The notes beneath the pieces were generated by a model, which worked only from the letters and a program-made list of their open reading frames with translations, was not told the DNA's origin and did no database searches. A stretch of DNA of 64,000 nt. Origin: Karstenula rhodostoma CBS 690.94 (lineage: Eukaryota > Ascomycota > Dothideomycetes > Pleosporales > Didymosphaeriaceae). Positions 12,269-24,629 of this stretch are shown here, one piece after another. The stretch covers positions 646,228 to 710,227 of the forward strand of contig MU001492.1 in NCBI GenBank assembly GCA_010093485.1. The letters run 5' to 3'. A program made the translations under genes and the position numbers. The first letter of the stretch is position 1; each line of letters begins with the position of its first letter.

Positions 12269-13436
12269 TCAGAGCTTAGTTTCCGGCCTGAACCGTATCA
12301 GCCCATCTTGTAACGTCGTTGCAAGGTGCGTTCCACTTTCATAGTCCCACATGCGACTAGTATGCAGGCCGCGCCCACCAGCGGCCCGAGTCAGCCACGA
12401 CTCTTGCACAAACCACTTGCGCCCATCTCTGTCACCGCCGCTGTTTCCTTCCAGATTGCACAGTGGCAAGGGGCCATCTTCGAACAACGTCGGGACAGCG
12501 TTCGGGTGAGGGACGCGAGGCTCAGGTGTCATGGTTAGATCTCGGATTCCAACATGGAAGATCACGGTGTGTGAAAGTGATGCCATCCTGGTAAACTCTC
12601 GTGCGCGGCCGAGATGGTTCGGGATTATGAACAACGAATTGCGGCCCGACGCGAATAGATGCGCACACGCGTGTAAGTTTGCTTCTCGGGTAAGCTTGAA
12701 AGCCCCTTGTAAGGGCGGTGGATACGGAGCTGTGGGTAAAGGAAGTGAGCCTCTGAGTGTATAGAAAGTAAGCTGTCTCCGGTCGATTGGCGCACGCGGG
12801 TCGTTGAACTTCCGCATGTCTGCTTTCCGTAGGTGCAATCCCGCAATAGGATTGAAGTGATCCGGGTGTTGGGGTAGGTATGTTTCTCGGAAGGAGGCCG
12901 AATCCTGACTGGGCGCGGCTTCGTGTTCCATTGGCTCGTCCTCCTTCCCTTTCAAGACCTCTCGGAATCGTGTCCTGATATCGCAGGTGTCTTGGTAATC
13001 TGCAGACGATGTTTCGTCTCGCTTGAATGAACAGGTGCATGTAAACATTGTTCCCTTCTCCGCTGCCTGAGTCACAGTCACACTTCTGGTGCAGTAGTTG
13101 TATCCATCGCGAACTTTATTCACAGAGTAGACAAAGTGCTCGGACGGACGACCTCCCAATGTGAACCACCCGGTAACATTCTGACCAGACATCAGCCATG
13201 TGTGTGATTTGAGACATTTCACTCACGTGAATTAAAAACCCATCGTCCACTGTCTGCGCAGCAGCCCACACCGCTTGCGCATATACATGGCCGCCATATG
13301 TTCCATTCTCGCCACCAGTGGGTGAGTATGCCTTAGTCACAGAACGGAACGTTCCGTCATCGATCTTCTCCAGCTGCATCACCTGGTCGAAAGGCAGTGC
13401 GCAACCTTGGTCATCGTAGTATGGTCTCGGCGCCAT
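12269..13436 (-). CDS. Acyl-CoA thioesterase II (TesB / ACOT8-like)
   Basis: Exons complement(13227..13436) and (12269..13180), intron 46 nt; 373 aa. This family hydrolyses acyl-CoA to free acid and CoA, usually in peroxisomes. The first hot-dog domain shows the block ENGTYGGHVYAQAVWAAAQTV joined across the intron to FLIH-NVTGWFTLGGRPSEHFVYSV and YCTRSVTVTQ. The second carries HACAHLFASGRNSLFIIPNHL, SLSHTVIFH and GGRGLHTSRMWDYESGTHLATTLQDGLIRF. The C-terminal tripeptide is TKL, close to but not the canonical PTS1 SKL. There is a somewhat long insertion (LTFYTLRGSLPLPTAPYPP) before HACAHL. The start MAPRPYYDD fits fungal homologues; more N-terminal codons in the same frame look non-coding. Confidence 0.88.
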
Positions 13437-13822
13437 GAATGATTGTGATGACTGTATCGCTGAATGCTGTAGTACATACGGGAGTAGACAGCCTAGCCAA
13501 TGATTGGATTGTGGTTTGACATTGTGCAGATGGCCGACAATGCGAATGCGATCGCGAGAAAGAACCTCGGCTGTTCGATGAATCGAGCGAGAAGGATCCG
13601 AAGTCCGTCCGAGCCATCGCGTGGCCACATTGGAATCTGATTGGCTCTCCATTCGTCGTACCCTGCGCAGTGATCGATTCCGTGTATACAGAATATCATC
13701 TTCAAAAACTTCCTTGAATACTGTACTATGTCGAAGAGCACTAGGTATTCTTGTGGATTTCCATGCAGGCGCTGCTAATCCTTAAAGTCACGACTCCTAC
13801 AGTCATGCTCATGTCACTGGGC

Positions 13823-13899
13823 TTACAACGCCTCTTTTTGTGTTACTATTGGACGGCAGTCGCAGTCGATATTTCTGTCTACTTACAGAACACCACTTC
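13823..13899. repeat. Dispersed repeat A, copy 1
   Basis: About 77 bp closely resembling 58481-58560: both contain GTGTTACTATT, CGGCAGTC and ACACCACTTC in the same order and spacing. Differences are mainly transitions plus a few 1-bp indels. No coding capacity is seen. Confidence 0.7.
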
Positions 13900-14636
13900 C
13901 TGGTTCTGGTTCGATGATCTGAAAACCACGTCACTGGGCTTTGAATCGTAAAAGATGTAATTGATCGACCAAGGGTTACGGACAATTCGAATATTCGTGA
14001 CTCTTCCTAATCCCCTCCTACCAGTGTGCCTGAAGTAGAATACTCATTCACTTATTTATGTTGGTATTAAAAGCAGGTACGCTCTCGATCGAGAGCCGAA
14101 GAAAGCGAGATCCGTACAACCAGAGCGTCCACTTGCGAGTCACATGTGCCGGATTGCATTTAGATAACGGTTTTGACTACTTGGCCAGAGAACTGTTTCT
14201 TTAGTTGTAAAAATTTGAGAGTATAAATAAGGAGGTAGTAAGGTATGTTATGACACAAAACATCACGTTTAGGGTGTTGAAGAGCACATACCATTGGTGT
14301 AACGAATAGGGCTCGATAATGTTGATTTGCTCGGAGATTCTAATACACATACAAGATCACGTTTGTACTCGTGTAACTGACTTTCATGAACGAACCTTAC
14401 GCCAGGATACGCTGCTTTCGAGGGGCAATACTATGCTTCATCCTATTGCAGGTAAGCCCGCCTTGGGATAGTATAGAAATAGACTTCTACTCAACGGTCA
14501 CCAATACATGTTCTTTTTCATTCTTGGCAACCATGGGATAATTACAACATCCAGGCCTTAGGTGAATGCTTATCGATTTTTATACAGCTTACCAAATCTG
14601 TTCTGCGTCTGTATCCATGAACGAAATCTATCACTT

Positions 14637-14719
14637 TTGAGCTGTTTGAAATCTTTGTGTTTTGGCACCCCATCGAGTTCCTTTATTGCGTTTTGCCGCG
14701 GCTTGCAAAAGCGCGCGAA
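14637..14719. repeat. Dispersed repeat B, copy 1
   Basis: 83 bp matching 34393-34475 without gaps and with only seven mismatches (five transitions, two transversions). It starts TTGAGCTGTTTGAAATCTTT and ends GCGCGCGAA. No flanking direct repeat is seen at this copy. Confidence 0.85.
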
Positions 14720-15353
14720 GAGTCAGCAATCAGTTCTGAATCTCCGCTGTCTTCCTGCTGCCGCCGTTGCTCGGAATGCTATTAACGGGCACATAGCACG
14801 TTTTGTGCATCATATATGTGAAGAAAACTGACGGTGATAGACACTTGCTCGCGTGACGTTATGCTCTTCCAATCGAATCAATCGCAGATATCTGTACTGT
14901 ACAAAGAAGCGCTAGGAGCAGTCGCAGTGCCATTGAAAGCCCGGACAAATTCTAAGCATGTGTAGCGGCAACTTTGTGCTTTAGCACTAAGCTTCACAGC
15001 AAAGTTGAATGTGAATAATCCACATTGAGCAACGGAATGCGGGCCCGCATCAAAAGGGACTCGCGGAAAGGCCAAACGAAACATCAACCTTTGCTGGGTC
15101 GTGACGAGGGAATGTTGAGTTCCGTGCCTTTTCGCCGGAGCAATCACGTCTTCACTCGAGCGTTTGCTCCGTTTGCGCTGCCCGCACCTGATCGCGCCGC
15201 CGTTGCCCACGTCAACTGGGCGCCAGAGCAACGGTCCTCTTGTGGATTTAATTCAGCTACAGCAGACAATTTCGCGGCGAAACTCTATCCTGAGACTTAG
15301 ATCGCAACTCCCCCTGTGGAGTCTCCGGGCCTTGCAAGCCGCCTGTCAATAAC

Positions 15354-17767
15354 ATGGACAACCGCCGCGTCTCAGCGAACTCGACGGCCCCGAGCATGAG
15401 CAATATCCGGAATGCCCTCAATCCGCGCGCTCCAAAGGACAAGATCTCGCCCGCTCTCAGGAAAGCTCTCGACGTCCTCAACCTCAAGGACCTCGATGCC
15501 CTCGAACACCACTTCCTCGGCATGATCCCGTTCCTCAAACCATGGTCCCATTATCGCGACGGCTTTCTGCTCCTTCAGCCAGGCAATTCGCCGCGCTCAT
15601 CTGAGCCGGACATGGTGCGCGGCATGGACATCTTATGGTTCTACACCAACTTCAGCGACGGCGAGCTACGGTACGACCCGCGTGCAGACGATGCGACCTC
15701 GTTGTTCACCACCGACGAGACACAATATGGCAACTTTGATACTACGCATTGGGGCGTCGAGGAGCATGAAAAGATGTTGTACGCGTGGCTGCTGCAGGAG
15801 TTCAAAGTGGGCAAGGAACGCAACCCGTTCGGCTTCGAGTACTTCGAGCTACAAAATGTGTGCACGGCGTGGAAAACAGTATTTGTGCCAATTGTGAAGG
15901 CAGTCCGCGAATCGTACGACCCAAAGGGAAGGAGACATTACGGACGGCTGGCAAATTTCATCGAATTGCGAGATCCGAGTCGGGTTGCGTTTCCCGAAGG
16001 CAATGTGACAGTACCACAGAGTGCAAACCCGTACCGTATGGTATCATTTCCTCGAGAGGGAGGTATTGTCGTTTCAGCAGAGCGCTTGACGGGGGTCGTG
16101 TCTTTAACCAGCTCCACAAAAGCACAGTAAGTCAAGAGAGCAGTTGCTATTTCCTTGAACAAGTGCTCACATCTTCCAGTCCACGCGCCAAGAAGAACAA
16201 GGTTTTCCTTGAGCAGGAGCTCCGGGATGTTTACCCCAAGTACGGACAAGTTGTCGAGAAACCAAAAGCGAACCTGAGCGAGTTTCTGGCAAACCAGAAA
16301 GCCAGGATCAAGCGAAAGAACCGTGACATCCAGGACAGTACAGGCGCATTGTTTGGACGCAGTCGGAGTGGTAGAGAGAGCCCAATGTTTGGATGCAAGG
16401 GCGTAGATGACCCTCGGGCGATCGATCCTGCTGTCGACGCGAATCGTCGCTCGCTCAGTATGAGTGGTCGACCATCTCTGGAAGCGTCACCCTCGCCAAA
16501 GTCATCCACCAAGCGCAGCCAGAAGACTAAGGGCGTGGTGCCTGTTGGTATGTATGGATTCATGCCTAGTCCGACCAAAGCCAAGAATTCTCTCCACGGA
16601 GTTACTCGTCCATTCAAACTACCTGATGAGGAGCCTCATACGAAATCCGGGGGCGAGACTTTCAAGCACATGATTAGCTACCTAGAATTGGAAGGCCGAG
16701 GTCCCACAGAGCCGGACCGTATACACGGTTTGCCCCAGCTAGCCTACGCTCGACCAGACCCCGAGAGGAAACCTTCCGACGGCGTGTACAGCTCGATCCG
16801 CAACTCTAACCCTTTCTTGGAAGATGCACCAAAATTTGGTAAGACTCCAATGCACAAGACCTCCATCGAAGTCCTCTCTCCCATGAACGGACACCCAAGT
16901 GCAATCCCCAAGCCTCTATTCAACATTCCCAAGAGGCAGGAGGTTCGAGTACGGGAGGACCACAACTTAATCCCAGAAAGCCCTTCTCGAGCCAATGAGT
17001 CGAGTCCTTCCCGAATGCCGAGTTACGCAGGCACAGGGTACGATCGCGAAATCAAACCGCCCTTCATCGCGCACAAGTTGTATTCCACATTGGAACACAA
17101 CGCGTACGAATCATCTTCCCGCGAGACTTCGTTCGCACTATCGGAGATCCCAGAAATGGTGCATCCTCTCGAGCGCCCACACCAAATTCCAGGTGCACGC
17201 CAGTATAACGCATTGTCCGAAAACCCGGAGACGATCCGTCTACTCGAGGGTCGGGATATCGACGTTCCGCAACACGTTCCTTGGCCTGGCATGACACCGG
17301 GAACCCCACCAGAGCCAGTCCCTTGGCCGGGCCAGACTCCCACCGTTGCTTCCCCAGCGCCAACGGAATGGCCTCATGCCTCCCGCTTCGAGGAACCAGA
17401 CTCGCCGCCACCGGTGCCACCGAAGCACCCCGCACGCGCCGCAAGTATACGTAGTAGCGCTGGGTCCGATCTTCCTCCGCCATCTTTCCCTGCGCTACTC
17501 GGACCACGTATCATCTCCAAGGAGAACATCCGCGGTCATCTGAACAATATCTCGCGGGATATATCAGATGAGACCTTGAGGCAGGTGAAGCAGCGTGACG
17601 TGACGCCTCAAGCGACTCCAAGATTGACGCCGTTCAACAAGAACATGTTCCCTCGTCGAAATCGTAACGGGACGCCGGTGGGTACTTGGATGGGCAGTGC
17701 GGCGAACCAGACATCGAAAGAGAGCGAGTTTGAGATGAAGACTTTGGAGGAGCACCCAAAGGTGTAG
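15354..17767 (+). CDS. Large conserved-looking protein of unknown function
   Basis: Exons 15354..16126 and 16180..17767; 786 aa. The N-terminal 260 residues look globular (KISPALRKALDVLNLKDLDALEHHFLGMIPFLKPWSHYRDGFLLL; GVEEHEKMLYAWLLQEFKV; NPFGFEYFELQNVCTAWKTVF). The second exon begins in a basic region (PRAKKNKVFLEQELRDVYPKYGQ) and turns into a long Ser/Pro-rich disordered tail. Near the end are two copies of VPWPGxTP and a PPPVPPK stretch (residues 667-673) that fits an SH3-ligand pattern. The 53-nt intron has GTAAGT and CAG. I recognise no known family; a cytoskeletal, polarity or signalling scaffold would fit the composition, but this is only inference. Confidence 0.75.
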
Positions 17768-19420
17768 GTACTACAGTGCCAAGCTTCCTAGTGTGTGGCT
17801 TGAATGCTGCAATTACTAGTTGTTGCTGAGAACGGGTGTCCGTTTCTTGGTTGTTCCCATGATATGGCTAGTCTCGGGCCCTCGTCGTCACGGTGATGCC
17901 AAGGATGACAGTCTATAGGTGGATTTGAAAGGATTGTCAATGGTTTGTCTCCATGAGCGGCAAGCTGTAATAATAGGACAGTTCCATTTTGAACTTTTCG
18001 AGTGTTCACAACTCTACAATCACATAGTTAAACCGTAATTCCCCTACTCTTCTCCTTCCGATATAATGATTCGAGTTCCAGCTCGGGCTGTCGAATTTGA
18101 TTGTGGGTCGTTGGGAAGTTCCCTGCGTTTTGAAGAGTATACTTACGAGTGCAGCATACCTTCCCCTCAAATGATGTGTTTGTAGCAGATGGGGATGCCG
18201 TGGCGATGTTTTCGGACTGAGCTCGATAACACGTGAAGGCAGAGGCACATCGTCTGAGTTTACACAACATTCATGCCCGTTACAGTTGTGAATCCACTCT
18301 TGTATCTAGAATTTTGTGGCCTCAGGGCTCACGTCTGACTGCGGCACCATCGATGTCACATAAACTGCAGCTTCGTCGTGGGACGACGCAGATGTGTGGA
18401 AATATGCTTTTACGACAAAGTATAGGTGAATAAACACACAGAGACCCCTCACACGTCCAGAATACGGGCGCAGTTCAACCTTGACATTCTGCGGGAGATC
18501 TGAGATTGGAAGGGTCAGTACATGTGAAGCGGATCATGCATTCAATGCGACTGTACTCTGAGAGACGGGAGTGGAAGATCAGATGGATGTAGCCACTGGT
18601 GTTGAAAACATCGGTCCAGCACTGTTCGCACACTGGAGAACGGATTTCTTCGAGCCTCGGGCTCATGACGAATATCAGCCACACTATAAAGTACAAATGT
18701 TGACAATGGAAAAGGTCGTATGGGATACCACAAGGCTGACACGACCGGTCTCTGCACGATGGACTGGGGGAATGGCTTGGCCAGGACCGGAAACTAAAGG
18801 ATCACGATTGACTGGACGAGGCAGGTGCACAATGACCATATGAGACGTTGAGCGAGGCGTAGTCGCGGAGATACGGGTGCGAACTTGTGTGTTGTCGCTC
18901 CTGTCGTCACTGGCCATGAGGCGCTGCTTTCCTGGAAACGGGCTAGTCCGAAAATGGACGATGCGTGTGTAGCTGCCATTGTTTCCTCATTGAAGGTTTC
19001 CATATCGTCGCAAAAACTTTGGGCAACATCTGTCAAACTCCAAATATTCATCGATCGACTGGGATAACCCGATTTTCAGACGAAAGACGACCGATGAACT
19101 GCCTAGTGGTATGCACCGACCGCCATGATCTGCGGAATCGGTCCGGCTTGAAGACTGGCGACCAGCTTCCCCACCGACGGGGATCTCCATTTCCACCACG
19201 GCTCTACCGCTGGAGATCCGACCCTCCTGCAGGCTAAACTCGACCATGCGTATTCTTCGCGCTTCGTTACCGCGCTTTAGGCTGAATAAACGAGATTCGG
19301 GTCCGTGATATCATTGAAAGTGCTTCATATATTCCTCCATTGTGGGCCCAAATTGGATACTATACATAGTACCAAAGTATTCTCCAAGGGAGACAAATAC
19401 TTCACCTGCGTTGCGACATA
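17768..19420. other. 1.65-kb intergenic region
   Basis: I find no gene. Short minus-strand frames between 18684 and 19247 have some protein-like composition but do not join into a family. The right end is the promoter of the alpha-glucuronidase gene, with XlnR-like sites at 18941 and 19232. Confidence 0.4.
19232..19238 (+). promoter_or_regulatory. Putative XlnR/Xyr1 binding site
   Basis: GGCTAAA lies 189 bp before the ATG of the GH67 gene; this heptamer is the classical XlnR recognition site of Aspergillus xylanolytic genes. A related GGCTAG occurs at 18941. Occurrence of a 7-mer by chance is possible, but the position and the gene function agree. Confidence 0.4.
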
Positions 19421-22016
19421 ATGCTGTTTTCTGGTTTCCTTGTCGGGTTGTTCCTGGGACTTGCTTCCGGTGAAGATGGATCAGCGGCATGGCTCCGCTA
19501 TGCCCCACTTCCCCATGCTAGCAGCTACAATTTCCTCCCTTCATCCATCATCACATTGAACAGCACTAAAGGCAGCCCCGTGTACACTGCGCAGCAAGAG
19601 CTTCACCGGGGCTTCCGGGGCATCTTCGGGAAAACACTCAGCAATGGGTCCTCACGAAGCCGGAGTGAATCCATCATAGTTGGGACAGCCCATGTATACC
19701 AGAAGAGCTATGGCGAATTCGATGAGGCAGAAGAGATCGAGGAAGATGGTTACTTCCTTAGTACGGAAGGACCCCAGGTGCTGATACTTGGCCAGAATGA
19801 GCGAGGCGCTCTTTACGGGGCTTTCGACTACCTCTCGCGGCTTGCTCAGGGAAAGCTTGACGCCGTTTCATATGTTTCCAACCCTCACGCATCTATACGA
19901 TGGACCAACGAATGGGACAATCTCGACGGAAGTATCGAGCGTGGATATGCGGGGCCGTCCATCTTCTTCGAAAATGGATTCGTTACGGACAATGCCACGC
20001 GCGTCGCCAAATATGCACGCCTTCTAGCTTCTATTCGCATTAACGGAATCATCGTCAATAACGTCAACACTAACGAAATGCTCTTGAGCCCACAAAACAT
20101 CGATGGGCTAGGACGGTTGGCCGACGCAATGAGGCCGTATGGAGTGCAATTGGGCATATCGCTCAACTTTGCGTCGCCACAGTTGCTTGGGGGCCTGGGC
20201 ACATTCGATCCGTTGGATCCCACGGTCGATGCTTGGTGGGCAAACATCACGAACCAGATCTATGCACGCGTCCCTGATATGGCGGGTTACCTGGTCAAAG
20301 CCAATAGCGAAGGCCAACCCGGGCCTCTGACGTACAATCGAACATTAGCGGACGGAGCAAACCTGTTTGCTCGAGCAGTCAAACCCCATGGAGGTATCAT
20401 CATGTTTCGAGCTTTTGTCTACGACCATCACCTCAATGAGAGCAACTGGAAGGCAGACCGGGCCAACGCCGCAGTAGAGTTTTTCCAGGATCTAGATGGC
20501 AAGTTTGACGACAATGTCGTGGTACAGATCAAGTACGGTCCGATCGATTTCCAGGTTCGAGAACCTGCTTCGCCACTGTTCTCATCTCTTCGAAACACAA
20601 GCACAGCCATCGAACTCCAAGTGACCCAGGAGTATCTTGGCCAGCAGTCACATCTCGTTTGCATTGCACCAATGTGGAAAGAGATTCTCGAATTCGATCT
20701 AAAAGCCGATAATCGATCTTCCAAAGTGAAGGACATCGTGTCCGGTGAGCGGTTTAGGCGGCCACTTGGTGGATTTGCTGGGGTAGTGAACGTAGGCACG
20801 AACGCGACATGGCTGGGGAGCCATCTGGCGATGTCGGTGAGTTTTATTTCTTTACGTGTCCGAGCGTTAAGGTCCGATCGACTCCTTGCGTACATCTTCC
20901 TCCATCAGGGGTTGACCCTGCATCGGAATCGCGCCACCATGTGTCTCTACCCTGATATAGTACTAAAAGGTGCAGAATCTCTACGCTTACGGTTTGCTGG
21001 CATGGGATCCCGCGCTTGGTGCAGAGGAAATCCTGCAAGATTGGATTCGATTGACTTTCGGTCACGACCAGAAAGTAATTGAAACTATCACCGACATGTC
21101 GATGAAGTCGTGGCCTGCTTATGAGAATTACACTGGAAACCTAGGCATCCAGACCCTCATGGACGTCCTGTACTCCCATTTCGGGCCCAATCCGGCTTCA
21201 ATGGACAATAACGGGTGGGGCATGTGGACGAGAGCCGACAAATTCAGCATCGGCATGGATCGTACGGTCAAGAACGGCACTGGAAATGCAGGACAGTATT
21301 CGCCAGAAGTGGCGAAGGTATTCGAGAACGTTGAGACCACACCTGATAATTTGTTGCTCTGGTTTCATCACGTCAACTACATGCACAGCCTGAAGTCGGG
21401 AAAGACGGTGATCCAGCACTTCTACGACTCACACTACGAAGGTGCAGCGACCGCGCAAACGTTGCTGCGCCAATGGGAGTCACTCAAAGGCAAGATTGAC
21501 AGCGAACGCTACGAGCACGTTCTGTTCAGACAGAAATTTCAAGCTGGCCATGCGCTTGTATGGCGCGACTCCATCAACCAGTTTTACTATAATCTCTCCG
21601 AGATCAAGGACGAGGCTGGAAGAGTCGGGAACCATCCTTACCGGATCGAAGCCGAGAAAATGACCCTGGACAGTTACAAGTCATATGGTGTGAACCCCTT
21701 TCATGCAGCCTCAGGCGCGCAGGCGATTGTCACTGCATCGAATTCTACGATAGGCACCGCGACAACGAAGGTAACCTTTGAGTCGGGGACATACGACGTA
21801 GCGGTCAACTACTATGATTTGATTGGAGGCAAGGCGCAGTACGAGCTGCACATGAACAACAGGACGATTGGCAGTGCTCATAGTTTTGGCAAATCAAGAC
21901 GTGTGTTGCGCAGATCCGACGCGCTGAACGATGGCTCTGCATGCCTTTGTATGTGGGCGGTCAGCTCCCATAGGACTGCGGAGTGGAGATTGGCACACGA
22001 CTCGACTGGCGTTTGA
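19421..22016 (+). CDS. aguA: Secreted GH67 alpha-glucuronidase, C-terminus irregular
   Basis: Exons 19421..20836 and 20976..22016, intron 139 nt; 818 aa. The enzyme removes 4-O-methyl-glucuronic acid from xylo-oligosaccharides released from hemicellulose. It has a signal peptide (MLFSGFLVGLFLGLASG), then family blocks SNPHASIRWTNEWDNLDGSIERGYAG, YLVKANSEGQPGP, KYGPIDFQVREP and QVTQEYLGQQSHLV. Comparison with bacterial GH67 enzymes points to E297 as general acid and D376 and E404 as the other catalytic carboxylates; all are present. The junction HLAMS/NLYAYGLLAWDP continues the family pattern. After YELHMNNRTIG the last 50 or so residues diverge and the frame stops short of the usual end (see findings), so the tail may be frameshifted. 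Several N-glycosylation sequons are visible. Confidence 0.92.
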
Positions 22017-22774
22017 GTGGCCATGTTCGCTCTAGCAGGACCCCTGATGGGGCAAGTTGGGGGGTGTTGCAGGGCTGAGGGTTGGGCTGGTGTTGGCTGT
22101 TGCGCGCACAGCTCGACGATGCGGGCCCGCTACTGGCACCAGCACGTACAGCGTCCCGAACAGTGAGCCTGGCGAGGCGGAGCTTCGGACATGGAAGATT
22201 CCACCAAAGGTGCCCCTGACAAATGGCAACAGACGATCGTGTTCGCTGTTCAGGCTGCCTGCATGCACTTGTTAGCTATCGCTGGGGGAGGAATCGCCAG
22301 CGCCATCGCCACCGCCACGACCCGCCACAATCAGGCATGCAATCGGATTGTTTCACTTTCCAGCCCAACACTCCACAACGTCGAGTCTCCGTGGGCTTGA
22401 CAATCACCGTTGGTGACGTTCGTGTGCGTCCATGTAGCTTGAGTGCGAGGCTCGAGGCCCCTTGCAGCGCACGGCGACCGTCGGCGACACTTGGCACATG
22501 CGGCATACAGTGCACGCAGCGCTTGTACCACAACTGCACTGCGGCGGCACGACTGTCTTCCTATTAGATAATCCCTCTTGCATCGACGCCCCATCCCACA
22601 GTGTAGAGTGCCGTCTTCTTGCCTTTCGTATTGACTGACACGGCTGCCATCACGCGCGCGTCAGCAGCCATCCTATCCTGGCCCATCGCACCCTTTGCGC
22701 CGACAATACCTCCATTTACCCTTCTGATGCAGCACACAAAACCGAAAACCAGCGAGTGAAGACCATCACGCTAC
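22017..22774. other. Intergenic region
   Basis: About 760 bp, fairly GC-rich. It includes possible out-of-frame remains of the alpha-glucuronidase C-terminus just after 22016 and the promoter of the ankyrin gene. No gene is supported. Confidence 0.4.
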
Positions 22775-24629
22775 ATGTCCGGACACAGCACGATTGCGGC
22801 CCGATGCGCCGCAATAGGTTCTGGCATCGCTCAGGTGTGTTACCGCTACGCCATGTATTCGACCCTTGCGTTAACAAGCAGGCTCGTAGATCATCACGGA
22901 TACCACGAGCATCGCACGCGGTCTGCGCAACGCCAGACATGATATCAATGCTGTCTGTGCCGACCTGCTTGCCATCAAGGTTGCCCTGGACATCGCTCGC
23001 GATGACTTCTCCTCCCCAAGCCCCAATCTGCCCACCTTGTTGCTCGAGGCCGCCTCTGGAGCTCTGGATTGCTGTTCCGCAGCGACCGAGGGGTGGCATA
23101 AACCTATCGTGCGCCTCTCCGCGAGTCAGGATCGCACGGGGCCTTGGCAGACCCTCAAAGCAGCCTCCTTGACTGGTTTGAAAAATGATCTGGAAGCTGT
23201 ACGATGTGCTTTGGACCTCCTTCTTGATCTGGTTGAGCTGTAAGTGCCTACGTTCCCGATATGGGAGGTCGTGGGCTAAATATAGAACAGATTCACCCTC
23301 CCAAACAACACCACATACGAGATAACCTCACCCAACAGGCAGTCGTTTTTCGATGACACTGACCCGGAGGTCTGGCAAGTGTTTTTAGAAAGGGTTGACA
23401 GCGAGCGAGATCACATCGACAACATCACCCAGAGAAGGCTACCGACACTCTATGCTTCTTTCGACAAAATTAGATCATGTGTTACCTTTCAATTAGAAGA
23501 ATGCCTCTCACCCCAGGTATCCCCAGAACGACCGCAGTTGCAGACTGGCCCAATTGTCGCACCTGTTCCGTTCAATCTCTCAGTAGCACAAAGAACGCAA
23601 GACAAGAGCTTCCCCGCGACACCATCGCCACTATCCGTCTCGAGCGGGATTGGAGCTTGGATAGCGAACGTAGTGAACCAAGCTATCCAAGACCCCAAGG
23701 CTCCACCTCCTTCTCTAGTGCTAACAGATCCGCGTGCAAGCTATGCAGACACGTTTTCTGATGATAGACCACCATCGATACGCACTTTCTTCACAGAGAA
23801 CTCTGCTACCACAGGTACACAGGCGGCGTCTTCTAGAAAGCCGAGATCTCCCATGCGGGCCAGCCTAGAAAGAATCGATTCGCCCCAGCTAACAATGAAG
23901 GCGCCCAAGATGCCCAAAGCGAAGAAGAAGAATGGTATATATACTATTGCCTCAACCATCATCAGTTCGGAAGAACGGTCGATCATCCATCACCGGCTCA
24001 CAAACGACAAGATCGCCGTAGCAAAAGACACCAGAAGATGTCTCAATAGAGATCAAAGGGCTGCACTCGACTGGATCCTCAAGAACATCTCTACAGATAC
24101 AACAGCAGCCGAGCTCGAACAAATTCTCTGGGACGGTGCAGACCCCAACGTCGCCGATCTGCAATTCGGTAGCGTTTTCATCCGCGCTGCTCACACCTTT
24201 GCTACTCCCATCCTCGGTCTCCTTGTCGAATACGGCGCAGACATGACGCAGACCTCGCACTCCACTTATTACTCCGCCATCCACGCCGCTGTTCTCGGGA
24301 CACAGCTCCCAAATCTCCAGTGGCTTGTCGAGGCCGGCATGTATTTCGATACACCGAATCAGGAGGGAGAGACGCCACTGCATCTCGCAGTTAGGACCCC
24401 GGGTGGCTACCCGATTGCAAAGTGGCTGCTGGAGATGGGTGCGGATGTCAATAGGGAGGCGATGGATGGAACTACGCCTTTCCAAATGGCATTGAAACCT
24501 TCGAGGGTGGACAGCCGAGAGCGGAGCATGATGATTGAATTGTTGCTTGCGCAGGGAGCGGAAGGCGAGATGAATAAAAACAACACGCGGAACAGAGGGA
24601 AGGGGCTGAGTGTTTTGGGATTGATATGA
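22775..24629 (+). CDS. Ankyrin-repeat protein
   Basis: Exons 22775..22834, 22890..23239, 23291..24629; 582 aa. The N-terminal half (IARGLRNARHDINAVCADLLAIKVALDIARDDF; GLKNDLEAVRCALDLLLDLVEL) is alpha-helical and resembles the N-terminal regulatory domains that precede repeats in fungal STAND/ankyrin proteins. The middle is Ser/Pro-rich. The C-terminal 170 residues hold about four ankyrin repeats, clearest in GETPLHLAV...AKWLLEMGADVN and GTTPFQMAL...IELLLAQGAE. The first exon has only 20 codons; donor GTGTGT at 22835 and acceptor CGTAG at 22889 were chosen because they give one continuous frame, while unspliced reading meets stops. No NACHT or NB-ARC motif is present. A role as a protein-binding scaffold is inferred. 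Confidence 0.75.

Larger units (their letters stand above)
13437..15353. other. 1.9-kb intergenic region with dispersed-repeat copies
   Basis: It contains the promoter of the thioesterase, copies of two short dispersed repeats (13823-13899 and 14637-14719) and the promoter of the next gene. Otherwise it is AT-rich, with an orphan TATAAATA near 14223 and no supportable gene. Confidence 0.45.

Noticed and set aside
18684..19250. Short minus-strand frames upstream of the GH67 gene
   Set aside because: They do not join through introns into one product, and the region fits a promoter.
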